From Perca fluviatilis (taxonomy: Eukaryota > Chordata > Actinopteri > Perciformes > Percidae): a DNA stretch of 64,000 nucleotides. The stretch's first letter is position 1, and each line of letters opens with the position of its first letter. Below are positions 22,130 through 34,073 of this stretch, piece after piece. The stretch covers positions 3,132,788 to 3,196,787 of the forward strand of contig NC_053119.1 in assembly GCF_010015445.1 (NCBI RefSeq), read 5' to 3'. The translations under genes were made by a program, and so were the position numbers. The notes under the pieces were generated by a model. That model made no database searches and was not told the origin of the DNA. It saw nothing but the letters and a program-made list of their open reading frames with translations.

Positions 22130-23080
22130 TGGCCACATACAGAGGGAGCTGGGGATGGATGGATGGGCGTTAAAACTCAGGACTTTGAAGCCAGGGAGCG
22201 GAGTTAGTTTCCTGGGGCAAACAAAAGACTTTCACCCAGAAAATGTGTGTTTCTCGGAGTGTTTTAATCAGGGATGCACCAAATCCAGGATTCGGCTTCA
22301 GATTCGGCCGAATATTGGGCTTTTTGACGGGGTTGGGTTTCTGTCAAACCTTTGAATTTTTTCCCACCGAACCGAACCCTACGCTTGCTCTACGTGGGCT
22401 ATGCTGGTCACCATAATGACTGTGCTGTTGATTACGGGAAGGTGTTTATGTAGGTGGAGCATTCAATGCAGTAGGCTGTGAGAAAGTGGACATGGAATTT
22501 GTGAGCAGAAAAAGTTTTTGTTTGGCAGTACTTTCAGTCAAAAGGAGGCCATTCAAGTCCAGCTACATGTTCAGTTTACAATGCCAATTTGTCTGGTGGT
22601 GTCGAGGACCCTAAACTATACACAACATGGCCGCTGTTACAACATCTGGTCTGAAACATCTGAAAGAATACGAGTTGTGCATGAAGGAATCTCCAGACAG
22701 CAGCCAGAATGCAGCAACTTCAGGTACGGCAAAGGAAGGACAGTCCCTGTTTACTTCATTCATGTGTTTACTGGGTTCATGGACTGAGGATGGGAGGAGG
22801 AGTCAGCACAATCTCTACCAGGGGATTCGGTATTTGGCCGAACCCCAAAAATCCAGTTTTAATCCAAATCACGATCTACCTAAACTTAACTAATCGTTTC
22901 GCTGCCTAAACGTAACTTTCTGTAGCGGCTGAAACAACGAGCAACTGCCGCTCTGCGTCGTGTAGCTCTGTAGCTGATGTCACGTGACCAGCCGGCGCTC
23001 TCCTAGATTTTGTATGATATCACACGTTTTAGCGTGCATAACTTTTCGTACAATATCACACAAACCCATTCATGAGAATG
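22130..23080 (+). repeat. Interspersed repeat (host of a hAT-like insertion)
   Basis: 22130-22269 and 22865-23080 together match 41740-42320 (CCAGGGA..GGAGTT, ACTTAACTAAT, GTAGCGGCT, CACGTGACCAGC, TTCATGAGAATG). A partial relative lies at 34130-34260. It is split here by 22270-22855. Confidence 0.65.
22270..22855. mobile_element. hAT-like non-autonomous element with 8-9 bp duplication
   Basis: The start AGGGATGCACCAAATCC and the end GCCGAACCCCAAAAATCCA are flanked on both sides by GTTTTAATC (22261-22269 and 22856-22864). The uninterrupted host reads GTTTTAACCCAAACC near 41851. CAGGGATGCACC ends with an 8-bp duplication are typical of hAT. The internal ORFs (22518-22893) resemble no transposase. 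Confidence 0.75.
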
Positions 23081-23153
23081 AGATGGATACTATGACAAAC
23101 TGGGACTTTCTTAACTTGCTAAACTATCTTTTAAATTGACAAACGAGTGTAAT

Positions 23154-23522
23154 TAAAGGTGCAGTAGGTAAGACTTATAAAACTACCTTTCTGTCATATT
23201 TGCTGAAACTGACCCTATGTTCCAGTAGAACTACATGAAGCAGGTCATTAAAAATCCAGCTCCTCTGGCTCCACCTACAGCCTGGAGTGGGATTTGCAAA
23301 AATCCACCGCTCCCTGTTCAGATGCACCAATCAGGGCCGGGGCGTGTCTAACTGTGTGTCAATCACTGCTCATGCACACGCATTCATTCTCCCTTGTTGG
23401 GGGAGGGGCTTAGGAGACCGTTTTGGGCTTTAGCAGAAAGGGGGGAGGGCCTGAGAAGTTGTTGATGTTCAAATTTTTTGGCTAGGTCCTGGCTCTTCAC
23501 AATCCTACCTACAGCACCTTTA
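23154..23522. mobile_element. MITE with AAAGGTGCAGTAGGTA ends
   Basis: The left end TAAAGGTGCAGTAGGTAAG and right end CCTACCTACAGCACCTTTA are inverted repeats. It sits within a repeat also present near 5340-5430 (GACTTTCTTAACTT before; GCTTAATTCAAA after), where no MITE is present. Non-coding. Confidence 0.8.
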
Positions 23523-23783
23523 ATGGCTTAATTCAAACGGTAATAAAACAATATTTGTCTTTCCATGGTGGTCCACCGGAGGGGGGAGTGGGGGGGGGGA
23601 CTTCCCCTCTCTACTGTTGTCTTGTTTTGTTTTATTAATATAGTGTGATTTTTATAATTGTTTTATAATTGTTTCTCATAATTTTAGCCAAACTATCCAA
23701 AGATAATGATGTACTTATGCGGTCTTAATTGTTTGACCTATTATTATCCGGAGATATCGAGCTTCGTGGTTTCATGCCGTCAT

Positions 23784-23786
<3 letters not shown>

Positions 23787-23819
<33 letters not shown>
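23787..23819. repeat. (GA)n microsatellite
   Basis: Pure AG alternation, about 16 units. Confidence 0.9.
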
Positions 23820-23824
<5 letters not shown>

Positions 23825-24409
23825 AATACATTAACCCGCTCATTAGGTCTGCGTCTGTAGATAATGAGAGGGAGCTGATTAAACTGTAATCACGTTGAAA
23901 TCATTTTCATCTCAATTGTTATGACCTTGTATGCATAGTTAGTCAGTTTTCTTTTGGTATGCCAGCAGCGTGATAACAAGACTGAGAGGCGAAGGATTGT
24001 GCAGCTTTGCGGACGTTAAACCTGCACCCATAAGTCCAAAAGAAACCGTGATTCTCAAAGAACCCACGAAGAGTGAATGCACCCTGACTGTGCTGCCAAG
24101 CAAACGGCGTCTTGGAGCTTGGAGTTCTTTCAACCGACGGTATTGGTTGCGTGGTCCCCTCCCCTCTAATATGACCCACAGGAGCCTTTTTCCGTCCTCA
24201 TATCTAAACCAGAGAAGGTAACGGTCGCGGTTTCACACGCACAGACCTCGCTGTAAGCTGGAGGTCTCTCAGACCGCTCTCGTTAATAAGAGGCTTTTAT
24301 TTGGCCGTTGACGGTTCGTTTGTTTAAATATCACAACACATGTCCATCATAAGATTAACGGGAACCTGTGGTTAACTGTCTTTTCAGAGTTAAACTCCAC
24401 AAGCATGAA

Positions 24410-24442
24410 CGCACATACACACACACACACAGTCACACACAG

Positions 24443-24475
<33 letters not shown>
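24410..24475. repeat. (CA)n microsatellite
   Basis: CA tract with two GTCACACACA interruptions. Confidence 0.9.
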
Positions 24476-24477
<2 letters not shown>

Positions 24478-24648
24478 CACAGCGCAGCAGGCAGAAGTGG
24501 GTGAGAGAGAGATACCCATTTCTCTTCGGGAGACTTGTTTAAATTATGACAAATATGCTATATACATTAGATTTAGTATTTAGTTCATACTTTTTTGGTG
24601 TATTTGTTGTCTGATTTTAACGCTATAGAGACCGTTGCCGTGGTTGCG

Positions 24649-24777
24649 TCCCTCCCTTACCCCTCCTATAGTCCCTATGGTCCCTCCCTTACCCCTCCTA
24701 TAGTCCCTATGGTCCCTCCCTTACCCCTCCTATAGTCCCTATGGTCCCTCCCTTACCCCTCCTATAGTCCCTATGGC
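24649..24777. repeat. 32-bp tandem repeat (4 copies)
   Basis: The unit TCCCTCCCTTACCCCTCC + TATAGTCCCTATGG is repeated four times with near identity, suggesting recent expansion. Confidence 0.95.
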
Positions 24778-24889
24778 CACTGGGCCAGTGTGAATGCAAA
24801 TGGAAAAAACAGTTTTGGGGAGAGTAGTTAGTAGAACTGCTTAGAAGTGGACTTTTCCTAGAACTACGTTCCTCTGACTACTTGGTCAG

Positions 24890-25445
24890 AAAGTGGCTAT
24901 AATGAAGTCGGGATGAATATATTCCAACTTTAAGTGATAATTCGGAGTAATTCACCCTAGGGTCCTTTGCACCATGACCTCGAGCCAAACACCCCCCCAG
25001 AAGCTTTTTTCACCTGGGTCTAACATTGTAACTTACAAGATACAAACGTGGGTCCGTTAGCCCCTGCGCTAAGCTATTCAGCTGATAACGCTACTCTACG
25101 CTAACTCTCCCAATGTTAGACCCAGGTGAAAAAAGCTTCTGGGGGGGTGTTTGGCTCGAGGTCATGGTGCAAAGGACCCTAGGGTGAATTACTCCGAACC
25201 ATCACTTTAACAAGGTCATTAAACTGTTAGTTTGGGATAAAAAATTTGTCCACAAAACATGTTTTGTCGTCCTGAATAAATTTGATAATTAAGTTATTAT
25301 AATAAAAGTGCTCAGGTAATCACCAACAATTATGTTTTTTTCCTCCTCGAGTCGAAGCGGTGCCTTGCTCGAGGGCCCTTCTGCTGGTTTGAACCTGCTG
25401 TCGAGGATCCAGCTGTGCCTGCATGCTTCCAGCTGTGAAGAGCCC
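24890..25445 (+). repeat. Local duplication, unit 2 (contains palindromic MITE)
   Basis: Second copy of 21635-21955, longer by the insertion at 24931-25209. Confidence 0.8.
24931..25209. mobile_element. Snap-back MITE with 98-bp inverted arms
   Basis: Arms 24931-25028 and 25111-25209 are almost perfect inverted copies (CACCCTAGGGTCCTTTGCAC, CATGACCTCGAGCCAAACAC, CACCTGGGTCTAACATTG). The loop is 82 bp. The empty site CCAACTTAACAAGG is present at about 21669, so the insertion duplicated a short T/A-rich target (TTA or TTAA). It would form a long hairpin. Confidence 0.88.
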
Positions 25446-26209
25446 CATGGCTTTGCCTCGGGCCTCCACCTGTCTCTCTCATTAAGTCCCAAGCGACACC
25501 GAAAACAGCTACTTAATCCGATCATTGTACCGTCGAAGCCATCCATCACTGGAGGGCACTCATCACGTCACTCGCTGAGTGATAAATTATTGGGAAAATG
25601 AAAATTCATAACTCAGCGGTAATCCCAGAGCTGTTCTGGGGAGATAAATGTCACCCGGCTCTCCCTCATCGGCTCATGACACACAAAGTCAGAGAAGAAG
25701 ATCCATTCGGTGCTCAAAAGCAGCAAAAATATGTCCAAAGTGTCAAAATAAGCATTGAAAAAAAGCAGCGACATATAGGCAGAAAGCGTTGACGTGTCAT
25801 AAAAATGGCAAAAAAATAAGCGTCAAAAAAAGAAAATAGTCTAAAGCTTAAACAGCAGCATTAAAAAAAAACATGTTCAATCTGACCTACAGACACTACA
25901 GTTTCTAAATAAAATGTATACTTTTACTCCACTACATTCCCCCCTAAGCATCTTAGTTAGTCGTTGCTACAAAATAAAATCAGAAGTCTGTTTGTTGCCA
26001 AACGGGGAAAAAACAACAAAAAAAAAAAAAAAAACATAGGCCAAAACTACTAAGTAACTAACTAACCCTAACCCTAACACGTCCTATCCCCCTGACCAAT
26101 CCCCTAACCCTAACCTTAAACACTCGAGGTCAAATGCCTAACCCCAACCAATCGGGCTGTTTCGTAGGGCGGGTCTTGGCGTGGCCATAGTGGGATTCGT
26201 AATTTTGCC
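25446..26209. other. Intergenic, nothing recognised
   Basis: A-rich stretches and short CCCTAA runs near 26063-26110. No gene or clear repeat. Confidence 0.45.
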
Positions 26210-26425
26210 ACCGGGCCCCGCACCCTGGCCCTTCTCCCCTGTCCCCCTGGGGGGGGAGGCTGCTCCTCAGTCACACAAAAGAAGAGAGAGGTGACTGTTT
26301 TGGCGGCCACAGGAGAGAAATACCTCGCGTGATCACTGGACAGTACTGGTGACTTTTATTTTTATTTTTAACAGATTTGTCGCTAGTCGCTTTTGTGAAG
26401 AAAAAAAAAGGCGCTAAGGGGGTCT
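26210..26425 (-). repeat. Fragment of the 'TAGCGAC' DNA element (reverse)
   Basis: Matches 58735-58960 in reverse (ATTTGTCGCTAGTCGCTTTT, GAGGCTGCTCCTCAGTCACA, ACTGTTTTGGCGGCC). The full element with ends is at 58725-59359. Confidence 0.65.
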
Positions 26426-27250
26426 GAAAAGCAACACTGCCCACACACACACACACACACACACACGCCGGCTCGACACACACACCAGCACACAAGGATA
26501 AACATCAAAGCTCCGAACTTCCTGTTGAAAGCATTGTTTGTGTTTAATCCAGGGTCTGACTTTTAATTTATTTATTTTTTAAACTTAAGTTTGATACCAA
26601 TATAGGTCTTACTGAAGGCATTTAATGGTCAAAATATTATGAATAAATATTTCGAATATATTTGAATATTAACATTAATAAACAAAAATTTAATATGATT
26701 TTTGGGCAAATGTCCAAGCCCTAGTGTGTGTTTGTGTGTGTGTGTGATATAATTGGTGGCTGTATTATCAGACTGTGTTTGATCTGAATACATTTATGCT
26801 AGAGGCACCTATTTACAGTTTCTTTTTATTGCTAAACGACAGTGGGCACAACTGGAGTCACATGTGCAAAACGCTAACTCCAGTCTGCACAGCAGCAGTT
26901 CATGTGGACCAAACTCTAGTTCGTTTTTCATTGCTTGAACACAGTTTTCAAAACTCTACACACTTATCCCATGATTTTAACCACAACGTGCACAACACTG
27001 TAGATTTACAGCACTTTGTTCAAATGCTAACACACTGCTGTCAAAACTGTTAACCACACATTCAAAACAGAATAGATTTCAGTCTGGTGCCTATCAAACA
27101 CTGCTGATTGCAATTTTAGCTGAAAGCCTAAGCAAGTGTCTTATTTTAAACTAGTTAGTGAACATATATGGTATTTATACAGAGAAAGCACAGAAAGACT
27201 TTCTTGTAATACAAACACCAAATAAGAATGAAAAAATTATACACTGTACT

Positions 27251-27440
27251 GTTTGAGAGAAACAGGTAAAAGAGCAGAGATACCAATATGTCCAGGTAAG
27301 ATGTCTGAGGTTATGTACACAGCTATAAAAAAAAGTGAAAAACACTATATCTTTACAATAGTAAAACTGCGTTCTTACTGTTTTTCAGAAAGTAATGGAG
27401 GTGAAAGCAATAGAAACACCACATTCATTAGTATTTAGAG
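27251..27440 (+). pseudogene. Transposase relic of the outer element
   Basis: QVKEQRYQYVQ directly before a GTAAG donor (near 27296) parallels the end of exon 2 of the inner transposase. After TTTTTCAG (27388) the sequence resumes with VMEVKAIETPHSLVFRDDA, parallel to the inner exon 3 start up to the first catalytic aspartate. The similarity then fades into a stop near 27440. Both splice positions are kept, so the two elements share an intron-containing ancestor. Non-functional. Confidence 0.65.
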
Positions 27441-27958
27441 ATGATGCAGACATCCAATGTGATGAAGAAAACTTGCCACATGATGCTGGAGAGAGGCAGG
27501 ATTAGTCACACTATTCTTTGGTACTGTTATGTACCTTTAGTTTTTTTCCCCAGTAATTCCATAAATTACAGTATTTCTGAATTGCTAAAACACTAAAATC
27601 CATTTGCAAAACCAAAGTTGCAAGTGTACAAACCACTTTATTGATTGAATCACACAGTTTGCAGAACTTTAAACACTTCTCATGTGGTTAGACACAACTA
27701 GCAAATCGGAATCACTTTTTGTGCAAAACTGTAAACACATTGTCATTCACAAAGCACATGTAGCATTGTGGTGCACACAACTCAAAATGGCACAACACAG
27801 CCCCCAAAAGTGAAACACAAGCAACACACTGTTGTCATCGGTAACACACAAGCACTCAAAATTGAACACACCTGTTTCAAATCAGTAATGTGTTGCACCT
27901 AATCAGTAATCAGGATATAAAGCCATGTCAAATCCAAATGGCATGTGTGATTTTCACA

Positions 27959-29557
27959 ATGGAGGGCAGGAGTGGAAGTGGAAGTGGAAGTGGAAGTGGA
28001 AGTGGAAGTGGAAGTGGAAGTGGAAGTGGAAGTGGACGAGACAGAGGAGGAGGACGAGACAGAGGAGGAGGAGTAGGAAGAACATCAAGAGCCATCATTT
28101 CCAATGAAATTAGAGCAACAATCATAGACCATGTTCTGGTTCATGGAATGAGTATGAGGGAAGCAGGACTGCGTGTTCAACCAAATATAAGCAGCTTCTC
28201 TGTGGCCTCCATCGTCAGGACATTCAGAGAAGAGAACAGGTAAGTGTACCATCATTTGTGGTCCCTCAAACTTACAGTACAGTATGTACAGTCATGGAAT
28301 GGCTCAGTAAATTACTGTAACATATCTCTAGAAATTGGCCCTTTTCTTGCAGTGATATACTTGTATAATTTTATTTTATGTATTGTACATAGTTGGAGAC
28401 ATTTCAATGCATTAGGCCTGTCTGTACAATTCTAACAAGAGGCAGAATTGAAAGACTGCAACATGCCGGTGGAAGGAGACGTATGTTCTCACAACAGCAG
28501 GAGACCATTACTGTCAATATGGTCCTTCAAAATAATCTCATTCGTCTGCGTGAAATACAACAGTGAGTTGAGGAAGACAACGTGAATTTTGAAGGAATCA
28601 ACAGTGTGAGTCTCTCCACAATTGACCGTGTCCTGAAACGCGACCTGATAAGTCTCAAACAAGCCTACAGAGTACCATTTGAGAGAAATTCTGAAAGGGT
28701 AAAAGAGCTATGATATCAATATGTACAAGTAAGTAATCATGTCCTGAGATTATACAGCACTATTGAGTTACTGTACATCTTTACTGTGTTGAATGTAATG
28801 CAGCACATGTATATAGAGGCATGAAGCCTGGAATGCTATGTCATTTACGTTACTTCAAAAATTAATTTTTTGTTCATTTCTGTAGAGAATGTTTCAACTG
28901 GATTCCATGGAGAGGCCTCATGAGTGCATCTTCTTGGATGAAGCTGGCCTCAATCTCACCAAGAGGAGAAGGAGAGGCCGCAACATTATTGGTCAACGTG
29001 CCATTGTAGAGTTGCCAGGGCAGCGTGGTGGCAACGTGACCGTATGTGCTGCCATCAGCAGCTACGGGGTTATTCACCGCCATGTAACTCTAGGGCCTTA
29101 CAACACTGCCCATCTTCTAACGTTTCTGTATGCTCTACAGGACGCACTACTGAGACGTGAACAGAGAGGTGATGAGCAGGCAGAGCATCCCATGGATGTG
29201 GTAATCTGGGACAATGTGAACTTTCACCGTGGTCCTAGAATTCGTGAGTGGTTTGAAAATAACCCACGTTTTATAAACGTGTGCCTCCCACCATACTCTC
29301 CCTTCCTTAATCCCATTGAAGAATTTTTGTCTGCATGGAGGTGGAAGATCTATGACAGAAATCCTTATGCACAGGAAAATCTCATTCAGTCAATGGATGC
29401 AGCGTGTGACAACATTGGAGTGGAAGCAATTCAAGGTTGGATTCGGCATGCTAAAGGATTCTTTCCCCGTTGTTTAGCGAGGGACAGGATTGCCTGTGAC
29501 GTTGGTGAGGTCCTGTGGCCTGACCATGCCCAGAGGCATGATGCCGAGGCAGAATGA
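27959..29557 (+). pseudogene. DDE transposase gene, three exons, two nonsense codons
   Basis: Exon 1 is 27959-28239 (donor GTAAGT), exon 2 is 28440-28728 (acceptor AACAAG, donor GTAAGT) and exon 3 is 28886-29557 (acceptor TTCTGTAG). Phases are 2 and 0, giving about 413 residues. Residues 4-24 are Gly-Ser repeats from a GGAAGT hexamer tract, followed by RDRGGG repeats. A helix-turn-helix stretch follows (MSMREAGLRVQPNISSFSV, then RVLKRDLISLKQAYRV in exon 2). The catalytic triad reads FLDEAG (D208), IWDNVNFH (D299) and LNPIEEF (E335), i.e. DD35E. Exon 2 carries TGA at 28564-28566 and 28711-28713. Both look like CGA-to-TGA changes at arginine positions, typical of CpG decay. Start chosen at MEGR; an earlier in-frame ATG at 27938 is possible. 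The exon 2 acceptor lacks a good pyrimidine tract. Confidence 0.82.
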
Positions 29558-29650
29558 CTCCAAGACATTGCTTGCTATCGATCTGCTGCATATTTTGTTT
29601 GTGACTACATTTATGTGTGCAGGATTGTGAAAGTACTTCATAATAAATAG

Positions 29651-29890
<240 letters not shown>

Positions 29891-29894
29891 GTGT

Positions 29895-30010
29895 GGTGGG
29901 CTTAGGGTTAAGGTTAGGCATTCAGTTGGGATGGTTAGGGTAAGGGGCTAGGGAATGCATAATATCAATATGTCCCCACAAAGATAGTAATACAGACTTG
30001 TGTGTGTGAT
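29895..30010 (+). repeat. Fragment of the 'GGGAATGCATTATGTC' repeat
   Basis: TTAGGCATTCAGTTGGGATG, GGGGCTAGGGAATGCAT and CCCCACAAAGATAG match 45180-45312. It has TG tracts on both sides, as the fuller copy does. Confidence 0.7.
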
Positions 30011-30416
30011 CTGAAAACAGTGTTTGGTTTTGGGTAAAGAGAACCTAGTTCTGAAGCAATTGTTTGACATAGCAAGACAAGTCAAAGGTTTTGACAGTGT
30101 AGCTTAAGTTTGGTGATTTGTGTTTAAGGTTTTGAGAAAGCGAGAGAAACATTCAAAAACTGTGTTTTAGCAATTCAGAAATACTGTACTAGAGATAAAA
30201 TACTATCTTGAAGAAAACTGCAGATTTTCATTCCTTCTTGTTTACCTTACGTAAAATTGGTATGTTATACAATCTATATCTTTTCCATAAATAAACGTAT
30301 GACTAGTGGAATTGTTCAGTTAATTGTTCAAAAAAATGTAAAGATGAAAAAGTTAGTAATTTGTGTTTGTTTGGTGTGGGTGGGCTTGTTTTTACCCCCT
30401 CAGTGTGTTCTGAGTG

Positions 30417-30769
<353 letters not shown>

Positions 30770-31199
30770 AATTGGCGGCTGTATTATCAGACTGTGTTTG
30801 ATCTGAATACATTTATGCTGAAAGCATCTCTTTAAACCCACTACACTGAGTGTGTAAGTGAGTGTCTGTGTGTGTCTCTCTCTGTTTGTGTGTGTGTGTG
30901 TCTGTGCGTCTCTCTCTTTGTGTGTGTGTGTGTGTGTGTGTGTGATATAATTGGCGGCTGTATTTTCTGACTGTGTTTGATCTGAATACATTTATGCTGA
31001 AAGCATCTCTTTAAACCCACTACACTGAGTGTGTGAGTGAGTATCTGTGTGTGTGTGTGTGTGGTGTGTGTGTGTGTGTGTGTGTGTGTGTCTCTGTGTG
31101 TGAGTGTGTCTGTGTGTATGTGTGTGTGTCTCTCTCTGTTTGTGTGGGTGTGTCTGTGTGTGTATGTGTGTGATATAATAGGCGGCTGTATTTCCACAG

Positions 31200-31965
31200 G
31201 CTACTAGTTGCCTTGTTTCTGGGCTGTTTATGTGCTGAAAGCTGCTCTGCCAGCTCGTAAGGGAGGAGCAAAGTCCACCTCGGTGTTTATGGTCTGTTAC
31301 ATAACCAGCTGCTCTGTGTGTCCTCTGCTCATGGTGGCTCTCGTTTATGTGAAGCCCTCGGCGACGCTGACAAGTGCTAAACATTAAACATTGTTCCTGC
31401 CGCTTCCTTTTCTACTTATTAACCCAAATACTTCCCCAGTTATCTTATCTTATATCTGATAAAAGGTTAAATTCTACTAGAAGAAGTCAATTTAATAAAT
31501 CTGCTCGGACGTTTCAGCCTAGAGGCAAACAGACACACGGCTATTTTATCTCCATTTACTCCAGCAGATCTGGAGGAAAGCAGCCGATTAATTTGCACTT
31601 CTACCGTCGAGCTTCGTGTGAAACTCTTTTGTCACGCTTGGCTTCTATTTTCAATCCCCAGATAAACCAAAACGGATAACAAACGCAGCAGCATTTCACT
31701 CTATTTTAGCTGCATTTATCTAAGATAAAGTAGAATTTGGAGAAATAAAAAATATTTCTTTTGGAAAACCACACATTACTGTGAGAATATTTAACAATTC
31801 TTTATTTTGTCTTCAACATACCTAAAGGCTCGAGTCATTTGGGTTAAAAGTTAATTTAATATTTATCAGAGATTGGCATGGGGTACTTTCCATAAGATCA
31901 TCTCTCAATGCAAATCAATCCAGCTACTAGGCTAACTGAAATAAAACCATGCCAATCTCTAGGTA
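31200..31965. other. Intergenic, nothing recognised
   Basis: No family recognised; no coding similarity. Confidence 0.45.
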
Positions 31966-32490
31966 TGGTGAAGGGTATGTGATGGGTTAGGGTGAAGGGT
32001 ATGTGATGATGGGGGTATGGTGAAGGGTATGTGATGATGTGGGGTATGGTGAAGGGTATGTGATGATGGTGGGGTATGGTGAAGGGTATGTGATGATGTG
32101 GGGGTATGGTGAAGGGTATGTGATGATGGGGGTATGGTGAAGGGTATGTGATGATGTGGGGGTATGGTGAAGGGTATGTGATGATGTGGGGGTATGGTGA
32201 AGGGTATGTGATGATGTGGGGGTATGGTGGAGGGTATGTATGATGATGTGGGGGTATGGTGAAGGGTATATGATGATGGGGGTGTGGTGAAGGGTGTTGT
32301 GTGGGGTATGGTGAAGGGTATGTGATGATGTGGGGGTATGGTGAAGGGTATGTGATGATGTGGGGGTATGGTGAAGGGTATGTGCTGATGTGGGGGTATG
32401 GTGAAGGGTATGTGATGATGTGGGGGGTATGGTGAAGGGTATGTGATGATGTGGGGGTATGGTGAAGGGTATGTGATGATGGGGGGGCTA
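31966..32490. repeat. 29-31-bp minisatellite (about 17 copies)
   Basis: The unit GGGTATGGTGAAGGGTATG + TGATGATGTGG is repeated about 17 times with length variants at the G run. The ORF on the reverse strand (PSPYPHIITY repeats) is a by-product. Confidence 0.95.
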
Positions 32491-32499
32491 TTTTAACTC

Positions 32500-33590
32500 C
32501 AAAGGCCAAGGGAACTTTATCAGGATACATAGTATCCTGGATCCATGAAATAACTGGCCTTTAAAAATAAACATCTGCCTGCCTCTATGGGAATTTAACA
32601 TAGGGGTGGACTGACTTATGCCCCCTGTATTTTAAGGAAGGACATTTATTTATTTACGATACATTATTCATTCACAAAGAAAATTGGTGTCCTTATAGGT
32701 TGGATTTTTCCAATTTTTTTTAATTAAGGCATTAAGATCAATTTCCAAAAGATGATTTTTTTTATTCCTCTTTTTAGTCAATTTTAGCGTGGGTTCATAC
32801 ACTTACGAGTGCCTCTGTAGTTTAACGTGTAAATGTAATGTTATGCAAAGTTATTTAATTTTATTGACAACCCTGATTGGGTAAAAGAAGCAGTGACTCA
32901 AAGTCAAAACGCTGGTGTGACTACACACGTCCAATACCACACCAATAAAAGAAAATGTAGTATGTCAGCTGGAGCCAAATGCTGAAAGACATGAAAAAAC
33001 AAAGACAGGCTTCATGTCCCCCGCTGATATTGTAAGTGCTAAATGACTGTACAAGACATTGAAGAATGTAATACAACGTCTGTAATATTGGAGATATATG
33101 CAGATTAAAGAGTAGTGTTATTATTTCGGAGTTATTTTTTAGATTTAGAACGTTCATTTTAAATACATTTTCACATAACAGACATTTATTTTTGGCCCAT
33201 GGCCTTCCATCCAGATACATTTTTGGCCCTTCATATGAAAGAATTTGGGCACCTCTGCCTTAGAGTCTCCTTTAAGTGCTCGGCTGCCAACGGAAACGCA
33301 CCTCTAAACATTTAAAACATGTCTTCGTCTTGTCAAATAACAGTCCTTCCTGTTAGGATTCGCTTTTGAAGAACGGCGAGTCAGCGATACAAATCGTGCA
33401 GCTCGGACGCCGCTGCCGTGTAAACACTTCACGTTCCTGCCAGTAAATCTGATCCACGCGGACTGAACCCTGAAGGCATCACAGCCTGCCCCGATATGGT
33501 CCGTGCCCACTGGCAGCATCATTTCAACGCTTTCCATTCATGAGCTGTGTTCAAAACTGTTCCCTCGTTCACTCACTGTTCCATATATAG
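32500..33590. other. Intergenic, mostly unassigned
   Basis: AT-rich. 33190-33255 (TTTTGGCCCTTCATATGAAAG, ...GGGCACCTCTGCC) resembles the end of a fish hAT-type repeat. No gene. Confidence 0.4.
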
Positions 33591-33600
33591 TGTTTATTAA

Positions 33601-34073
33601 CTCTCCTGGTGTCCTCGGGTCAAATCTGACCCATTTTCAAAAAGTTCAGAAATTTGAAAGTTTTCTTTCAAATTGTCGAAAAAAAATAACGTGGATGGTT
33701 CCATACAACCATTACTCTTAACAAGTTAAATAAATGATCAGTTCACTACTTTCATTGAATTTGGGTGTTTTAGTCAATTTTATAGCATTTGGAGAAAAAA
33801 CTATTGATAAAAGATGTTGGAAAAAAAAAGTGACAAACGTCAAAAAAGTGACCAAAAAAGTGACAAAAAGTGACAAAAAAGTGACAAAAAAGTGACAAAA
33901 ATGTCAAAAAAGTGACAAATGTCAGAAAAAGTGACACAAATGTTTTAAAAAATTGACAAAACAGTGACAAAAAAGTGACAAAAATGTCGAAAAAAGTGAC
34001 AAATGTAAAAAAATTATCTTTAAAAAAAAGAAAAACACAAAGTTGCATGGTCGACGGAAGGACAACACAAGGG
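33601..34073 (+). mobile_element. piggyBac-type MITE, complete, TTAA both sides
   Basis: TTAA lies at 33597-33600 and 34074-34077. The ends are CTCTCCTGGTGTCCTCGGGT and GACGGAAGGACAACACAAGG. The interior has TCAAATCTGACCCATTTTC, ATAAATGATCAGTTCACTAC and many 11-12-bp AAAAAGTGACA units (33825-34005). Non-coding; the reverse-strand ORF here is repeat translation. Confidence 0.85.

Noticed and set aside
26060..26115. CCCTAACCCTAA runs (also at 6359-6375) as telomeric repeats
   Set aside because: Only two or three units each, embedded in ordinary sequence; too short for an interstitial telomere.
31898..32530. 210-codon reverse ORF with PSPYPHIITY repeats
   Set aside because: Translation of the 29-31-bp minisatellite.
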